A DNA stretch of 64,000 nucleotides from Clostridiales bacterium (GTDB taxonomy: Bacteria; Bacillota; Clostridia; Lachnospirales; Lachnospiraceae). The notes beneath the pieces were generated by a model. That model worked only from the letters and a program-made list of their open reading frames with translations. It had not been told where the DNA came from and did not search any database. The number at the start of each line of letters is the position of its first letter. Positions within the stretch are counted from its first letter, which is position 1. A program made the translations under genes and the position numbers. The DNA is taken from the NCBI GenBank assembly GCA_021204045.1, contig JAJQAA010000034.1, forward strand, positions 1 through 64,000. The letters run 5' to 3'. Below are positions 25,601 through 35,295 of the stretch, piece by piece.

Positions 25601-25867
25601 TCACTCCATCGCGCATGTTTTTTCGATATCCTTCAATTTTAGAATCTCCACGAGAATGATATCGTCCCCGATCTGGCGCACGTCGCAAAATGGGATGACA
25701 AACTCCTTTTCCCTCCCAAAAATCCCGCACAGGCAGCCGGGTCCGGGCACAATCAGGTGCGTGACGCATCCCGTCTTCGGATCAAAATCCACATCTCCGA
25801 CAAAACCGAGACGGCGGCAGTCGCAGATATTGATCACTTCTTTTTTCTTTAAATCAAAAATACGCAT
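25601..25867 (-). CDS. YlmC/YmxH-family PRC-barrel sporulation protein
   Basis: 88 residues with the PRC-barrel pattern MRIFDLKKKEVINICDCRRLGFVGDVDFD. The family is conserved in spore formers, and its role is not settled. The ATG at 25867 follows AGGTG; a GTG three codons earlier is less likely. CLCGIFGREKEFVIPF is typical of the Clostridia branch. Confidence 0.88.
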   Translation of the reverse strand: MRIFDLKKKEVINICDCRRLGFVGDVDFDPKTGCVTHLIVPGPGCLCGIFGREKEFVIPFCDVRQIGDDIILVEILKLKDIEKTCAME

Positions 25868-25969
25868 AAAATACACCTGTAAGCGGCCAGCACCAGGCGC
25901 TGCAACCGTCTATTCTGTGTATTTTATGCGCATAATCTCTTTTTTGTTCCTGCCCTATCCGACCCTATC

Positions 25970-26032
25970 GCGAACTATAAGTCCCAGTATGCGAACTATG
26001 CATCTCAATACGTGAACCATAAGTCTCAATAT
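25970..26032. repeat. Three 21-bp tandem repeats after prfB
   Basis: Three diverged copies of a 21-bp unit (GCGAACTATAAGTCCCAGTAT at 25970, then copies from 25991 and 26012) lie between ylmC and the prfB stop. They share GAAC-AT and TC-CA-TA positions. Confidence 0.7.
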
Positions 26033-26041
26033 TACAGACTA

Positions 26042-27179
26042 TCAGTCTTCCGCCGACGCCCGTCTGTCCGGGCAGCCAAGACTTAACCAGCGCAGATAAG
26101 CGCTGATAAACGCGTCCAGGTCGCCGTCGAGCACCGCCTGTACGTTTCCGGTCTCCTCTCCGCTGCGCAGATCCTTCACCATCGTGTAGGGCTGCAGCAC
26201 ATAGGAACGGATCTGGCTGCCCCAGGCGATCTCCTTGATGTCCCCGCGGATGTCGGACAGCTTTTCGGCATTCTGCTGCTGCTTGAGCATAAAAAGCTTT
26301 GCCTTCAGCATCTGCATCGCCTTGTCCTTGTTCTGGAACTGGGAACGCTCATTCTGGCACTGCACCACGATCCCGGTCGGAATGTGCGTGATCCGCACCG
26401 CCGAGGACGTCTTGTTGATGTGCTGGCCGCCCGCGCCGCTCGAACGATAGGTATCGACGCGCAGGTCATCCGGATTGATATCCACATCCAGATCCTCCTC
26501 GATATCCGGCATGACATCGCAGGACACAAATGAGGTCTGACGCTTGCCCGCCGCGTTGAACGGCGAAATGCGCACCAGACGATGCACACCGCGCTCGGAC
26601 TTCAGATAACCGAAAGCATTCTCGCCGTTAATCTGGATCGTGACAGATTTGATGCCGGCCTCGTCGCCATCCAGGAAATCCAGCACCTCACAGTGATAGC
26701 CCATACGGTCGGCGTAACGGCAGTACATGCGGTAAAGCATACTGCACCAGTCACAGGACTCCGTGCCGCCCGCGCCGGCATTGAGCCGCAGGATCGCGTT
26801 GCAGTTGTCATACTCGCCGGTGAGCAGCGTCTTTAAGTGCAGCTTCTCCAGCTGCGTGGAAAACTCCGCAAGCATCTGCTCGACCTCCGGGACCAGCGAC
26901 AGATCTTCTTCCTCGTCGCCCATCTCGATCATCACCTGGATGTCCTCATACTGCTGTTTGAGATCTTGGTAAAGCTGCACCGTATCCTTGAGGTTTTTCG
27001 CCTCCTGAACCAGCTTCGCGGACTTCTCCGCGTCCTCCCAGAAACCCGGCTCCTCCATGGATTTGTCTAATTCATCGATTCTCCTGACCTTGTTGTCGAG
27101 GTCAAAGTGAATCCCTCACTTCCACTAATGGTTTTTCATAGGTCGATAACGTGTATCGAAACGGATCGTATTCTACCAT
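26042..27179 (-). CDS. prfB: Peptide chain release factor 2 (programmed +1 frameshift)
   Basis: 378 residues once the frameshift is counted. RF2 ends translation at UGA and UAA. The first 25 codons (MVEYDPFRY...VRDSL) run from the ATG at 27179, after AGAGGG, to an in-frame TGA. A +1 slip on CTT-TGA-C joins DLDNKVRRIDELDKS and the main body. The GGQ loop (SSGAGGQHINK) and the SPF anticodon-like motif are present. The in-frame UGA makes RF2 limit its own synthesis. Confidence 0.95.
27102..27113 (-). promoter_or_regulatory. RF2 programmed frameshift site
   Basis: On the minus strand an internal AGGGA is followed closely by CTT TGA C. TGA occupies 27104-27102 and CTT 27107-27105. This matches the standard prfB autoregulatory frameshift signal, with a Shine-Dalgarno-like sequence just upstream. 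Confidence 0.92.
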
Positions 27180-27211
27180 CGTGTCACCCTCTTTCTTAAA
27201 TGAAATATTTG

Positions 27212-29782
27212 CTACGCCGGCTTCCGCCCGTGGCACTGCTTGAACTTCTTGCCGCTGCCGCACGGGCAGGGATCATTCGGATAGATCTTGCGCACCTCGC
27301 GCTTTTTCGGCGCGCGCGCAACGCTCGTATCGCGGTTCGTACCGGTCACCTTGGCCGCCGGTTCGCGCTCCACCTTCTGCTCGACACGGATATGGAACAG
27401 GATGCGCACGGTATCCTCGGTGATCGCCGCCGTCATCGCCTCAAACATCTCAAAGGCGCTCATCTTGTACTCGACGACCGGATCTCTCTGGCCGTAAGCC
27501 TGCAGGCCGATGCCTTCGCGCAGCTGATCCATATCGTCAATATGGCTCATCCACTTGTTGTCGATCACCTTCAGCAGGATCACGCGCTCGATCTCACGGA
27601 TCTGCTCCGCCTCAGGAAACTCCGCTTCCTTCGCCTCGTAAAGCTTGATCGCTTCCTCTTTCAGCACGTGCTTTAACTCATTTTTCCGGCTGATCTCACG
27701 GCCTTCCAGCGTCACCGGCTTCAGCGGAATAATCGGTAGGAGCAGTGTATTCAGCTCCTTCAGATCCCAGTCTTCCACGGCCTGATCGTCCAGGATTGAC
27801 ATATCGACCGCGTTTTCCACGATATCGGTGATCATCTTCAGGATCACATCGCGCATGTTATCGCCGTCCAGCACCTTGCGGCGCTCCGCATAGATAATCT
27901 CGCGCTGCTCGTTGTTCACCTCGTCGTAGCGCAGCAGGTTTTCACGAATGCCGTAGTTGTTGTTCTCGATCTTCATCTGCGCCTTTTCGATCGCGCTCGT
28001 GAGCATCTTGTGCTCGATCTGTTCACCCTCCGGCACGCCCAGCGCCTCGAACATATTCATCAGACGCTCCGAACCGAACAGGCGCATCAGATCGTCCTCA
28101 AGCGAAATATAGAACCGCGACTCGCCCGGATCGCCCTGGCGGCCGGAACGTCCGCGCAGCTGATTGTCGATGCGGCGAGCCTCATGGCGCTCCGTACCGA
28201 TGATTTTCAGGCCGCCCAGCGCTTTGGACTCCTCGTCCAGCTTGATATCCGTACCACGGCCGGCCATGTTCGTGGCGATCGTCACCGCGCCATGGATACC
28301 GGCGTCGGCAATGATCTCCGCCTCCATCTCGTGGAACTTCGCGTTCAGTACCTTATGCGGAATGCCGCGGCGGTTCAACATCCTGCTGAGCATCTCGGAA
28401 GTCTCGATCGTGATCGTGCCGACCAGCACCGGCTGTCCCTTCGCATGCGTCTCCTCAATATCACGCACCACCGCGTCAAACTTTTCTTTCTTGGTCTTGT
28501 AAACCGCGTCCTCATGATCAATACGGATCACCGGCCGGTTCGTCGGGATCGCGATCGCGTCCATGCCATAGGTATTGCGGAACTCCTTTTCCTCCGTCAG
28601 GGCCGTACCGGTCATACCAGCGCGCTTGTTGAATTTATTAAAGAAATTCTGGAAAGTGATCGTCGCCAGCGTGCGGCTCTCGCGGCGTACATTGACATGC
28701 TCTTTCGCCTCAATCGCCTGGTGCAGACCGTCCGAATAACGACGGCCCGGCATGATGCGGCCGGTAAACTCATCGACAATGAGCACCTCGTCGTCCTTGA
28801 CCACATAGTCCTTATCGCGGAACATCAGGTTGTTCGCGCGCAGCGCGAGGATGATATTGTGCTGGATCTCCAGATTTTCCGGATCGGCGAGGTTTTCAAT
28901 ATGGAAGAACTCCTCCACCTTGCGCACGCCGTCCTCAGTCAGATTGACCACCTTATCCTTCTCATTGACGATAAAATCGCCCGTCTCCTCGATATCCTCG
29001 CCCATGATCGCGTTCATCTTAGTAAACTCGCCGGACGCCTCGCCGCGCACCAGCTGATGAGCAAGCACATCGCAGACCTCATACAACTTCGTGGACTTGC
29101 CGCTCTGACCGGAAATGATCAGCGGCGTGCGGGCTTCATCGATCAGGACAGAGTCAACCTCGTCGATAATCGCGAAATCAAGGTTGCGCAGTACCATCTG
29201 CTCCTTGTAGATCGCCATGTTATCGCGCAGATAATCGAAACCGAGCTCATTGTTCGTCACATAGGTAATGTCACAGGCGTAGGCGGCCTTGCGCTCCTCA
29301 TTGCTCATCGAGTTGAGCACGACGCCCACGGTCAGACCGAGGAACTCATGAACGCTTCCCATCCACTCCGCGTCACGTTTGGCCAGGTAATCATTGACCG
29401 TGACGATGTGGACGCCCTTGCCCGCCAGCGCGTTGAGATAAGCCGGGCAGGTCGAGACCAGCGTCTTTCCTTCACCGGTCCGCATCTCGGCAATGCGCCC
29501 CTGATGCAGGACAATGCCGCCAATCAGCTGTACCGGGTAATGCTCCATATTCAGTGTCCGGCGCGCCGCCTCGCGGACAGTGGCGAAGGCTTCCGGAAGG
29601 ATGTCGTCCAGCGTCTCCCCCGCGGCCAGCCGCTCTTTGAAGATACGCGTATTGTCACGCAGCTCCTCGTCGGTCTTCTCCATCATCTGCGGCCGCATCG
29701 CTACGATCTTATCAACGATCGGATAGATCATTTTCAGCTCGCGCTCGCTGTGTGTGCCAAACACCTTTTCAATGAGATTCAT
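27212..29782 (-). CDS. secA: Preprotein translocase ATPase SecA
   Basis: 856 residues, a normal compact SecA. It drives unfolded precursors through SecYEG. Motifs include [10 protein letters not shown] (Walker A), the DEVDS box (Walker B) and the C-terminal zinc site [14 protein letters not shown]. Only one secA is seen in the window. It is followed directly by prfB, a common Firmicutes order. Confidence 0.97.
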   Translation of the reverse strand: MNLIEKVFGTHSERELKMIYPIVDKIVAMRPQMMEKTDEELRDNTRIFKERLAAGETLDDILPEAFATVREAARRTLNMEHYPVQLIGGIVLHQGRIAEMRTGEGKTLVSTCPAYLNALAGKGVHIVTVNDYLAKRDAEWMGSVHEFLGLTVGVVLNSMSNEERKAAYACDITYVTNNELGFDYLRDNMAIYKEQMVLRNLDFAIIDEVDSVLIDEARTPLIISGQSGKSTKLYEVCDVLAHQLVRGEASGEFTKMNAIMGEDIEETGDFIVNEKDKVVNLTEDGVRKVEEFFHIENLADPENLEIQHNIILALRANNLMFRDKDYVVKDDEVLIVDEFTGRIMPGRRYSDGLHQAIEAKEHVNVRRESRTLATITFQNFFNKFNKRAGMTGTALTEEKEFRNTYGMDAIAIPTNRPVIRIDHEDAVYKTKKEKFDAVVRDIEETHAKGQPVLVGTITIETSEMLSRMLNRRGIPHKVLNAKFHEMEAEIIADAGIHGAVTIATNMAGRGTDIKLDEESKALGGLKIIGTERHEARRIDNQLRGRSGRQGDPGESRFYISLEDDLMRLFGSERLMNMFEALGVPEGEQIEHKMLTSAIEKAQMKIENNNYGIRENLLRYDEVNNEQREIIYAERRKVLDGDNMRDVILKMITDIVENAVDMSILDDQAVEDWDLKELNTLLLPIIPLKPVTLEGREISRKNELKHVLKEEAIKLYEAKEAEFPEAEQIREIERVILLKVIDNKWMSHIDDMDQLREGIGLQAYGQRDPVVEYKMSAFEMFEAMTAAITEDTVRILFHIRVEQKVEREPAAKVTGTNRDTSVARAPKKREVRKIYPNDPCPCGSGKKFKQCHGRKPA

Positions 29783-30003
29783 ACTTCATTCTCCTGTTAT
29801 GCACGTTTTCCTGCCAGTTGATATCCGTTTTCCTGTATCCGCCTGGTTTTCGTCAATCTACGTAATTGTAACACCAACACCGGATTTATTCAAGTTTTCC
29901 CCGTCTGTTCATAAAAAATTTACACCTCGTTCCTGTTATTAACATAACGATAAAATTACCGTCAACCGGACAACATGCACAAAAAATTTGTTCGATTTTA
30001 AAG

Positions 30004-30116
30004 TTATCCACATTATCCACAATTTTTTGAAGGTCTTTTCAAAATTTATCCACAGGGAAAACTTCCCTTTTTCCGTTGATTTTTATTTATACACCAAGTT
30101 ATCCACATTATCCACA
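30004..30116. other. Cluster of five perfect DnaA boxes
   Basis: TTATCCACA occurs at 30004-30012, 30013-30021, 30046-30054, 30099-30107 and 30108-30116, all in one orientation. Two of the sites form immediate head-to-tail doublets. The surrounding 29.8-30.2 kb is AT-rich. The stretch 29783-30082 has no gene. This is the layout of a DnaA-binding cluster; whether it is an origin, a titration site or a fossil is open. Confidence 0.8.
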
Positions 30117-30274
30117 ATCTTTATACCCATCCGCTGCTCGTCCTTTTTGCTGTCAAGTTCTTTTTTCAACTTTGTACATAACTCATAAACTTTCCCATTT
30201 CGACAAAAAATACACCAATCCCCCTTGACTTTTCCATCAGCTCTTAATAGTGGCCGTATGTTCTGTTCGAACAT
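30083..30274 (-). CDS. Small hypothetical protein overlapping DnaA boxes
   Basis: 63 residues starting MFEQNIRPLL and ending VDNLVYK. The ATG follows the TSUP gene's stop after one base, so translation could be coupled, but there is no ribosome binding site. It has CIFC and many lysines but no known domain. Its last codons are written by a DnaA-box doublet (the IVDNVDN stretch). It may be a chance frame. Confidence 0.3.
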   Translation of the reverse strand: MFEQNIRPLLRADGKVKGDWCIFCRNGKVYELCTKLKKELDSKKDEQRMGIKIVDNVDNLVYK

Positions 30275-30275
30275 T

Positions 30276-31037
30276 CTACGCGACCAGTTCCGAACATACC
30301 TTTACAAAAAATATAACAAGGACCGTCAGCATCAGCGGCTTTACGGATTTTGCGCCCCAATGCGAAAAGAAGCATGTCCCGGCATAATTTCCCACCACGC
30401 TGAAGCATCCCGCCGTCAGGCCGAGCGCCAGGATTACTTTTCCATTTAAAAGATAGACGGCAAGCGCGGAAATGTTTGTGGTCAAATTGATTACCTTGGC
30501 CACTCCGTTTGCCGAGCGCAAAGGCATGTGGGCCACAGCTGTCAAAAGCAGGATCAGAAAAGTGCCCGCTCCCGGACCGTAAAATCCGTCGTAAACGCCG
30601 ATCACCAGCGCCACAGCCATGCTCAATGCCGTAGTTTTTTCCATGCTGTAGGGCGTCTTCTGTATATCAAATGATCGGCAATGGAGCACGTAAGCGGCGG
30701 TCAGCGGCAAAATCACGAGCATAATCATTTTAAAATACGCATCGCTGATCAGCAGCGCGATATTCGCCCCCGTGGCTGAACCCACCAGCGCGCAGACAAC
30801 ACAGACGATCGCCTGTTTCCAGCAAATATATCCTTTCCTGGAAAACCTCCAGGTCGCCACAGAGGTTCCCATCCCGGAGCTTAATTTATTTGTCCCGATG
30901 GCCATATGTACCGGCAGCCCCGCGATCATATAAGCCGGCAGAGAGATCAGCCCGCCTCCGCCCGCAATCGCGTCCACGAATCCGGCCAGAAATACCAGCG
31001 GACATATGATCATAAACTGTAATTTTGTAATATCCAT
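30276..31037 (-). CDS. TSUP-family (TauE/SafE) membrane permease
   Basis: 253 residues with about eight hydrophobic segments and the TauE/SafE signature FVDAIAGGGGLISLPAYM near the N terminus. The family moves sulfite, sulfoacetate or other organosulfur anions. No sulfur-metabolism gene is adjacent, so the substrate is open. Confidence 0.88.
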   Translation of the reverse strand: MDITKLQFMIICPLVFLAGFVDAIAGGGGLISLPAYMIAGLPVHMAIGTNKLSSGMGTSVATWRFSRKGYICWKQAIVCVVCALVGSATGANIALLISDAYFKMIMLVILPLTAAYVLHCRSFDIQKTPYSMEKTTALSMAVALVIGVYDGFYGPGAGTFLILLLTAVAHMPLRSANGVAKVINLTTNISALAVYLLNGKVILALGLTAGCFSVVGNYAGTCFFSHWGAKSVKPLMLTVLVIFFVKVCSELVA

Positions 31038-31140
31038 GTCGAAGCCTCCGAAGTTTTAACCGATCTTAACACAAGAATGGGGCAAACGCAACATTACGCA
31101 AAATATTTTGCAAAATCGTCCGACAATTTGCGTGTTCTCA

Positions 31141-31169
31141 TTGAAATTCTCTAAAAAACATGCTATACT
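31141..31169 (+). promoter_or_regulatory. Promoter of hpf
   Basis: TTGAAA at 31141-31146, 17 nt, TATACT at 31164-31169. The start codon follows about 30 nt later. Confidence 0.75.
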
Positions 31170-31200
31170 TGGAATATCTCTTAGGAAGGAGCTGAAGATT

Positions 31201-31728
31201 ATGCGTTATACGATTACAGGAAGAAACATCGAAGTAACTCCGGCACTGAGATCCGCCGTTGAAGAGAAGATCGGCAAGCTGGAGCGCTATTTCCAGCCGG
31301 ACACCGAGGTCATCGCCACGCTGAGCGTGCAGAGGGAGCGACAGAAAATCGAAGTCATGATCCCCGTAAAAGGCAGCCTGATCCGCGCGGAAGAGTCCAG
31401 CAACGATATGTATGTCTCCATTGACCTGGTTGAAGAGATCATCGAGCGGCAGATAAAAAAATATAAGAGAAAGCTGATCGACAAAAAACAATCCGCACAG
31501 TCCTTCTCTGATCTTTTCATTAAAGAAGAAACGCCTGCGGAGGAAGAAATTCAGATTGTCAAGACCAAACGCTTCGCCGTAAAACCGATGGATCCGGAGG
31601 AAGCCTGCGTACAGATGGAACTGCTCGGGCACAGCTTCTACGTGTTCCTCAACTCTGAGACTGAGCAGGTAAACGTCGTTTACAAGCGCAAAGGCAGCAC
31701 CTACGGTCTGATTGAGCCGGAAACGTGA
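31201..31728 (+). CDS. hpf: Ribosome hibernation-promoting factor, long form
   Basis: 175 residues. The N-terminal HPF/RaiA domain (MRYTITGRNIEVTP...) binds the 30S decoding region. The C-terminal domain (about residues 115-175, VVKTKRF-like start to YKRKGSTYGLIEPE) dimerizes 70S into 100S ribosomes. AGGAAGGAG precedes the ATG at 31201. It forms a single-gene unit with its own promoter and terminator. Confidence 0.95.
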   Translation: MRYTITGRNIEVTPALRSAVEEKIGKLERYFQPDTEVIATLSVQRERQKIEVMIPVKGSLIRAEESSNDMYVSIDLVEEIIERQIKKYKRKLIDKKQSAQSFSDLFIKEETPAEEEIQIVKTKRFAVKPMDPEEACVQMELLGHSFYVFLNSETEQVNVVYKRKGSTYGLIEPET

Positions 31729-31768
31729 TTAGCAACGTTATCATTCATCTCTAAATTTTAAAAAAATT

Positions 31769-31802
31769 GGAAAGGGTCGTTCGGATCCTTTCCTTTTTAT
31801 TT
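31769..31802 (+). terminator. Intrinsic terminator after hpf
   Basis: GGAAAGG and CCTTTCC pair around an 11-nt loop, followed by TTTTTATTT. Confidence 0.8.
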
Positions 31803-31878
31803 GTACGAGATTGCGAATGAAGGATAACGGCCGTGAATGGTAACTGCATGATGCAAGAGTTAAAGGAGCATCATTTTC

Positions 31879-32919
31879 TCACACCAGCATCCGCAACCAG
31901 CGTCCCTTCTCTGTCTCCGACAGCCGCGTCATCGCCCAGGCAAAGATCAGCAGCGGGATCATGATCATCAGGGTCACGGTCTTACTCGTAAACGGTACCG
32001 GGATCCATGGCCGCAGCCAGCCGAGAAAATAGAAAAAGTAAAAATGCGACAGATAAATCCACTCACTCATACCGCGCAGACGGCGATAGACTGGCCGGTT
32101 TTTCAAAGGCAGCGCAGACGCGAACAGAAACAGAAAAAGCGCAGACGGCGCAGCGCCAATCACAAAGTTTGTGTAACTGGTCGGATCTGTAAAATGCCAG
32201 ACCTCGGCAAACATCCCCGCAAACGAAACCAGGAAACCGATCAGCGACAATCCCAGCGGCACCCGCGGCCGGTACAGCGCCAGGCACAGACCAAGCGCGA
32301 CATAAAACAGGCCATAAAAAATTCCGTTGCGCAGGGTAACAAACACCTGGAGATAATACCAGAGCAGGTTAAACGCCCACTCCGGCAGGCGCTGATTGAA
32401 ATACCAGTTGTCGCCGATCACGCCGATTGCCAGAAAAACCGCGCCTGCGGCCAGGATCAGCAGCGGGTGCAGACTAAGCTGATACGCTTTCCATACCAGC
32501 CAGCAGGCCAGCGCCAGCGCCGGCAGGTACCAGAGCTGCACGATCGAGCTGCAGAAGACAAATTTGTGCAGCCAGTCAAGCAGCCCGGCAGCCACATCGC
32601 GCTCCCCGTGATACCATATATACCAGTCGATCGGCAGATAAAGCACAGACCAGGTCACATAGAGCCGCAGGATCCGCCCGCAGTAGCGGCGCACCTGCAC
32701 ATTATCCAGATGCGGTTTTCCGCGGAGCTTGCAAAACAGGAAAAAGCCCGCGATTGTAAAAAACACTGGCACTCCGAGGTTGGACAGCCAGTTGCCGATC
32801 AGAATCCGCCATTTGCTGTCCGTTCCAAAATAGATCTGGACGATGTGGCGCTGCGCGATCAGCAGCGCCAGGATAAACTTAACCACATCCAGACCATTGT
32901 ACACTTTTTTCCCTGCCAT
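31879..32919 (-). CDS. Acyltransferase 3-family membrane O-acyltransferase
   Basis: 346 residues with about ten hydrophobic segments. It matches the acyltransferase 3 (OafA/YrhL) family, beginning VYNGLDVVKFILALLIAQRH with the conserved histidine of the first segment. Family members O-acetylate envelope sugars. GAGGAG precedes the ATG at 32919; the upstream in-frame reading to 33018 would overlap the NlpC/P60 gene. It lies 25 bp after that wall hydrolase, which suggests an envelope role. Confidence 0.85.
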   Translation of the reverse strand: MAGKKVYNGLDVVKFILALLIAQRHIVQIYFGTDSKWRILIGNWLSNLGVPVFFTIAGFFLFCKLRGKPHLDNVQVRRYCGRILRLYVTWSVLYLPIDWYIWYHGERDVAAGLLDWLHKFVFCSSIVQLWYLPALALACWLVWKAYQLSLHPLLILAAGAVFLAIGVIGDNWYFNQRLPEWAFNLLWYYLQVFVTLRNGIFYGLFYVALGLCLALYRPRVPLGLSLIGFLVSFAGMFAEVWHFTDPTSYTNFVIGAAPSALFLFLFASALPLKNRPVYRRLRGMSEWIYLSHFYFFYFLGWLRPWIPVPFTSKTVTLMIMIPLLIFAWAMTRLSETEKGRWLRMLV

Positions 32920-32944
32920 CTCAACCGCTCCTCGCAACTGCAAA

Positions 32945-34135
32945 TCAATCCAGGAAGCTGACCGCCTTACAGGGCGTCCGGTAATTGTATGGCGAAATGA
33001 TAATACCCGTCGTCTCATTGCTGGCGTGGATCACCTGACCACCGCCTATGTACAGCGCAACGTGGTTAATATAATCGCCGCTGGCGTAGAACAGCAGATC
33101 GCCCGGCTGCGCCGCATCGACCGCGATTGCCTGCCCGTTTTCCGCCTGGTCACGGGAGCTTCTCCCGGTTTCGATACCAAAATGAGCATAAATCGCCTGC
33201 GTGAAACCGGAGCAGTCCGCGCCGTCGGTCAGGCTCGTGCCGCCGTAAACATACGGATTGCCGAGGAACTGCCTGGCATACGCCACAATCGCCGTCCTGG
33301 TCGCGGAAACCACCGCCGCCGTGCTGCCCGGGCTTGACGAGCCGCTGAGCACACTGCCCACGCCGACCGTCGGTGCCGAAGCGCGCTGCGAATTGTCGCT
33401 GACCTCCGGATTGGCCTCGATGATAAACTCCGTCGGGGACGTGGATGTCGCACCGCCATTCGCAAGGCCGGTCTCCACCTCAATCACCTGCTGCAGAGCC
33501 GCGATCGCGTCATCCGCCTCCTGCTTACGCTGGGTTTCTTCCGCAAGCTTCTGCTGCTCTTCCTCCAAAGAAAGTGCCTGGTCAAACTCGACCTCGGTCG
33601 TACAATAAGCCTTCGCGATATAGCCGACCAGATCCGCATCGACCTCGATCTTATAGAAATCGCCTTCCTCTCCGGCCACCACATAACGGGCGCCATTGGA
33701 AAGCAGCGTCAGCACGGTGCTGTCCAGGCTCGGCGCCTCCCGCAGACGCAGGCTGTCCGTCGTGATCGTCGCGAATTCCCGCCCGATCGACTGCGCCAGC
33801 TGCTCCGCCGCCTCGCCGGTGATAAAATACTGCGCCTTGATGTAGCCGGTCACCGTGCCGGACTGAATCCGGTACCACTCGCCGCCCTCGCCGCTTACGC
33901 TCTCAAGAATCGTCGCCGCACAATTGTTATAAATTTTACCGACAATCGCGCTCGACGTCGTCGCTTGCTCACGGATATTGACATAATCGGTCACCTGGGA
34001 AACCGCGATATTTGCATAATTCTGCTGCGCCGCGACCAGCACCACCTCCGCGGACACGGTCTGACAACACAGCGTTCCGCCTCCCAGAATCGCACAGAGA
34101 CAGCCGATTATCCGTATTTTATCGATCTTTCTCAT
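32945..34135 (-). CDS. Secreted NlpC/P60 peptidoglycan hydrolase with two SH3 domains
   Basis: 396 residues with an N-terminal signal peptide. Two bacterial SH3 domains (about residues 45-105 and 120-180) precede a coiled-coil-like segment rich in E and Q (185-225) and a Ser-rich linker. The C-terminal NlpC/P60 domain has the triad C308 (GADCSGF), H358 (INHVALY) and H370 (VIHASN). It should cleave stem peptides in the wall. It sits between trxB and an acyltransferase on the minus strand. Confidence 0.92.
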   Translation of the reverse strand: MRKIDKIRIIGCLCAILGGGTLCCQTVSAEVVLVAAQQNYANIAVSQVTDYVNIREQATTSSAIVGKIYNNCAATILESVSGEGGEWYRIQSGTVTGYIKAQYFITGEAAEQLAQSIGREFATITTDSLRLREAPSLDSTVLTLLSNGARYVVAGEEGDFYKIEVDADLVGYIAKAYCTTEVEFDQALSLEEEQQKLAEETQRKQEADDAIAALQQVIEVETGLANGGATSTSPTEFIIEANPEVSDNSQRASAPTVGVGSVLSGSSSPGSTAAVVSATRTAIVAYARQFLGNPYVYGGTSLTDGADCSGFTQAIYAHFGIETGRSSRDQAENGQAIAVDAAQPGDLLFYASGDYINHVALYIGGGQVIHASNETTGIIISPYNYRTPCKAVSFLD

Positions 34136-34152
34136 TTGTCGCCTGTCTCCCC

Positions 34153-35193
34153 TTAAATTCTCGAAAGATACCGTTCTATGCTGGTTACCGCATTCGCGCC
34201 GTCCGCCGCTGCCGTCACAATCTGCCTCAGCTGCTTCGTGCGCACGTCCCCCGCCGCGAAAATCCCCGGAACAGAAGTCTCGCCGCTCTCTCCCGCCCGG
34301 ATATAGCCGTCTTCCATCTCCACCAGACCCTCATAAGGCTGGCTGTTCGGCGCGATCCCTACCGCGAGGAAAACCGCGTCCGTATCGAGCACGGAGCGCT
34401 CGCCGCCTTTCACCTGACGCAGCCGCACGCCGCTCACCATCTCATCGCCCAGGATTTCTTCCACAACGGTATCCCAGATCACCATGACATTTTCCAGCGC
34501 AAAGATCCGCTCCTGCAAAGAACGCGCGCCGCGCAGCTTATCGCGACGATGGATCACATACACCTGACTGCACAGCCGCGCCAGAAAAGCCGCGTCCTCC
34601 AGCGCCACATCGCCGCCGCCTACCACGACCGCTGTCTTTCCGCGGAAAAACATGCCGTCGCAGGTCGCGCAGTAACTGACGCCCATACCGGCCAGCCGCT
34701 CCTCGCCGGGCACGCCAAGCTTCCGGTGAGTCGCACCCATGGCGATCAGCACCGCACGAGCGAAATATTCACCCTTTTTTCCGATCACACGCTTGTAGTC
34801 ACAGGATTCCGTGTGCAGCTCCGCGGCCTGCAGTTCATTTTCATAAATATCGGGATGTGAGGATTCTCCCGCTTCGTCCGGCTCGTAGTTCTCTCCATTC
34901 ACAATGGACAGCTCAATGCGCTCTACCTCGTCGGTGACAAACTGTCCTCCAAACCGGTCCGCGTGTTCGCGGAACTTCATGCCCAGGTCGAACCCATTGA
35001 TCCCCGGCAGCCCCGGATAATTATCCACCTCGCTGGTCGTCAGCACCTGGCCGCCGCTGGCCGCTTCCTTCTCAATCACCAGCGTGCGCAGCATCGCGCG
35101 CTGCGCGTAAATCGCTGCCGCCAGCCCTGCCGGACCGGAGCCGATAATCACCAGATCGTAATCGTTCTCTTTTTTCGTTGTACTGTCTGACAT
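34153..35193 (-). CDS. trxB: Thioredoxin reductase
   Basis: 346 residues, about 30 more than usual. The FAD site is IIGSGPAGLAAAIYA, the redox pair is C175 and C178 in YCATCDG, and the NADPH site is VVGGGDVALEDAA. It reduces thioredoxin with NADPH. The excess is an acidic insert at about residues 97-136 (starting NGENYEPDEAGESS) in the FAD domain. A TGn-type extended -10 TATACT lies upstream. Confidence 0.93.
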   Translation of the reverse strand: MSDSTTKKENDYDLVIIGSGPAGLAAAIYAQRAMLRTLVIEKEAASGGQVLTTSEVDNYPGLPGINGFDLGMKFREHADRFGGQFVTDEVERIELSIVNGENYEPDEAGESSHPDIYENELQAAELHTESCDYKRVIGKKGEYFARAVLIAMGATHRKLGVPGEERLAGMGVSYCATCDGMFFRGKTAVVVGGGDVALEDAAFLARLCSQVYVIHRRDKLRGARSLQERIFALENVMVIWDTVVEEILGDEMVSGVRLRQVKGGERSVLDTDAVFLAVGIAPNSQPYEGLVEMEDGYIRAGESGETSVPGIFAAGDVRTKQLRQIVTAAADGANAVTSIERYLSRI

Positions 35194-35222
35194 AAATTCT
35201 CCCTGTTTCCGTTTATGCCGCT

Positions 35223-35231
35223 AGTATAACA
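35223..35231 (-). promoter_or_regulatory. Extended -10 promoter of trxB
   Basis: Minus strand TGTTATACT about 30 nt ahead of the trxB start. No good -35 is visible. Confidence 0.5.
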
Positions 35232-35295
35232 CAATTCCGTTTAAAGATATACACCGTTCCGAAAATTGTAATTGTTTCGTAACAAAAAGTTCTGT

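Noticed and set aside
28010-29821. A 603-codon open frame antisense to secA
   Set aside because: It lies wholly opposite a full-length, motif-rich SecA and has no family resemblance. GC-rich coding strands often leave such shadows.
30004-30116. Calling this the chromosomal oriC
   Set aside because: dnaA, dnaN and other oriC neighbours are missing, and skew cannot be judged from one window.
30259-30285. LexA/SOS box near the TSUP stop codon
   Set aside because: GTTCGAAC is palindromic, but the spacing does not match the CGAACN4GTTCG form of Firmicutes LexA sites.
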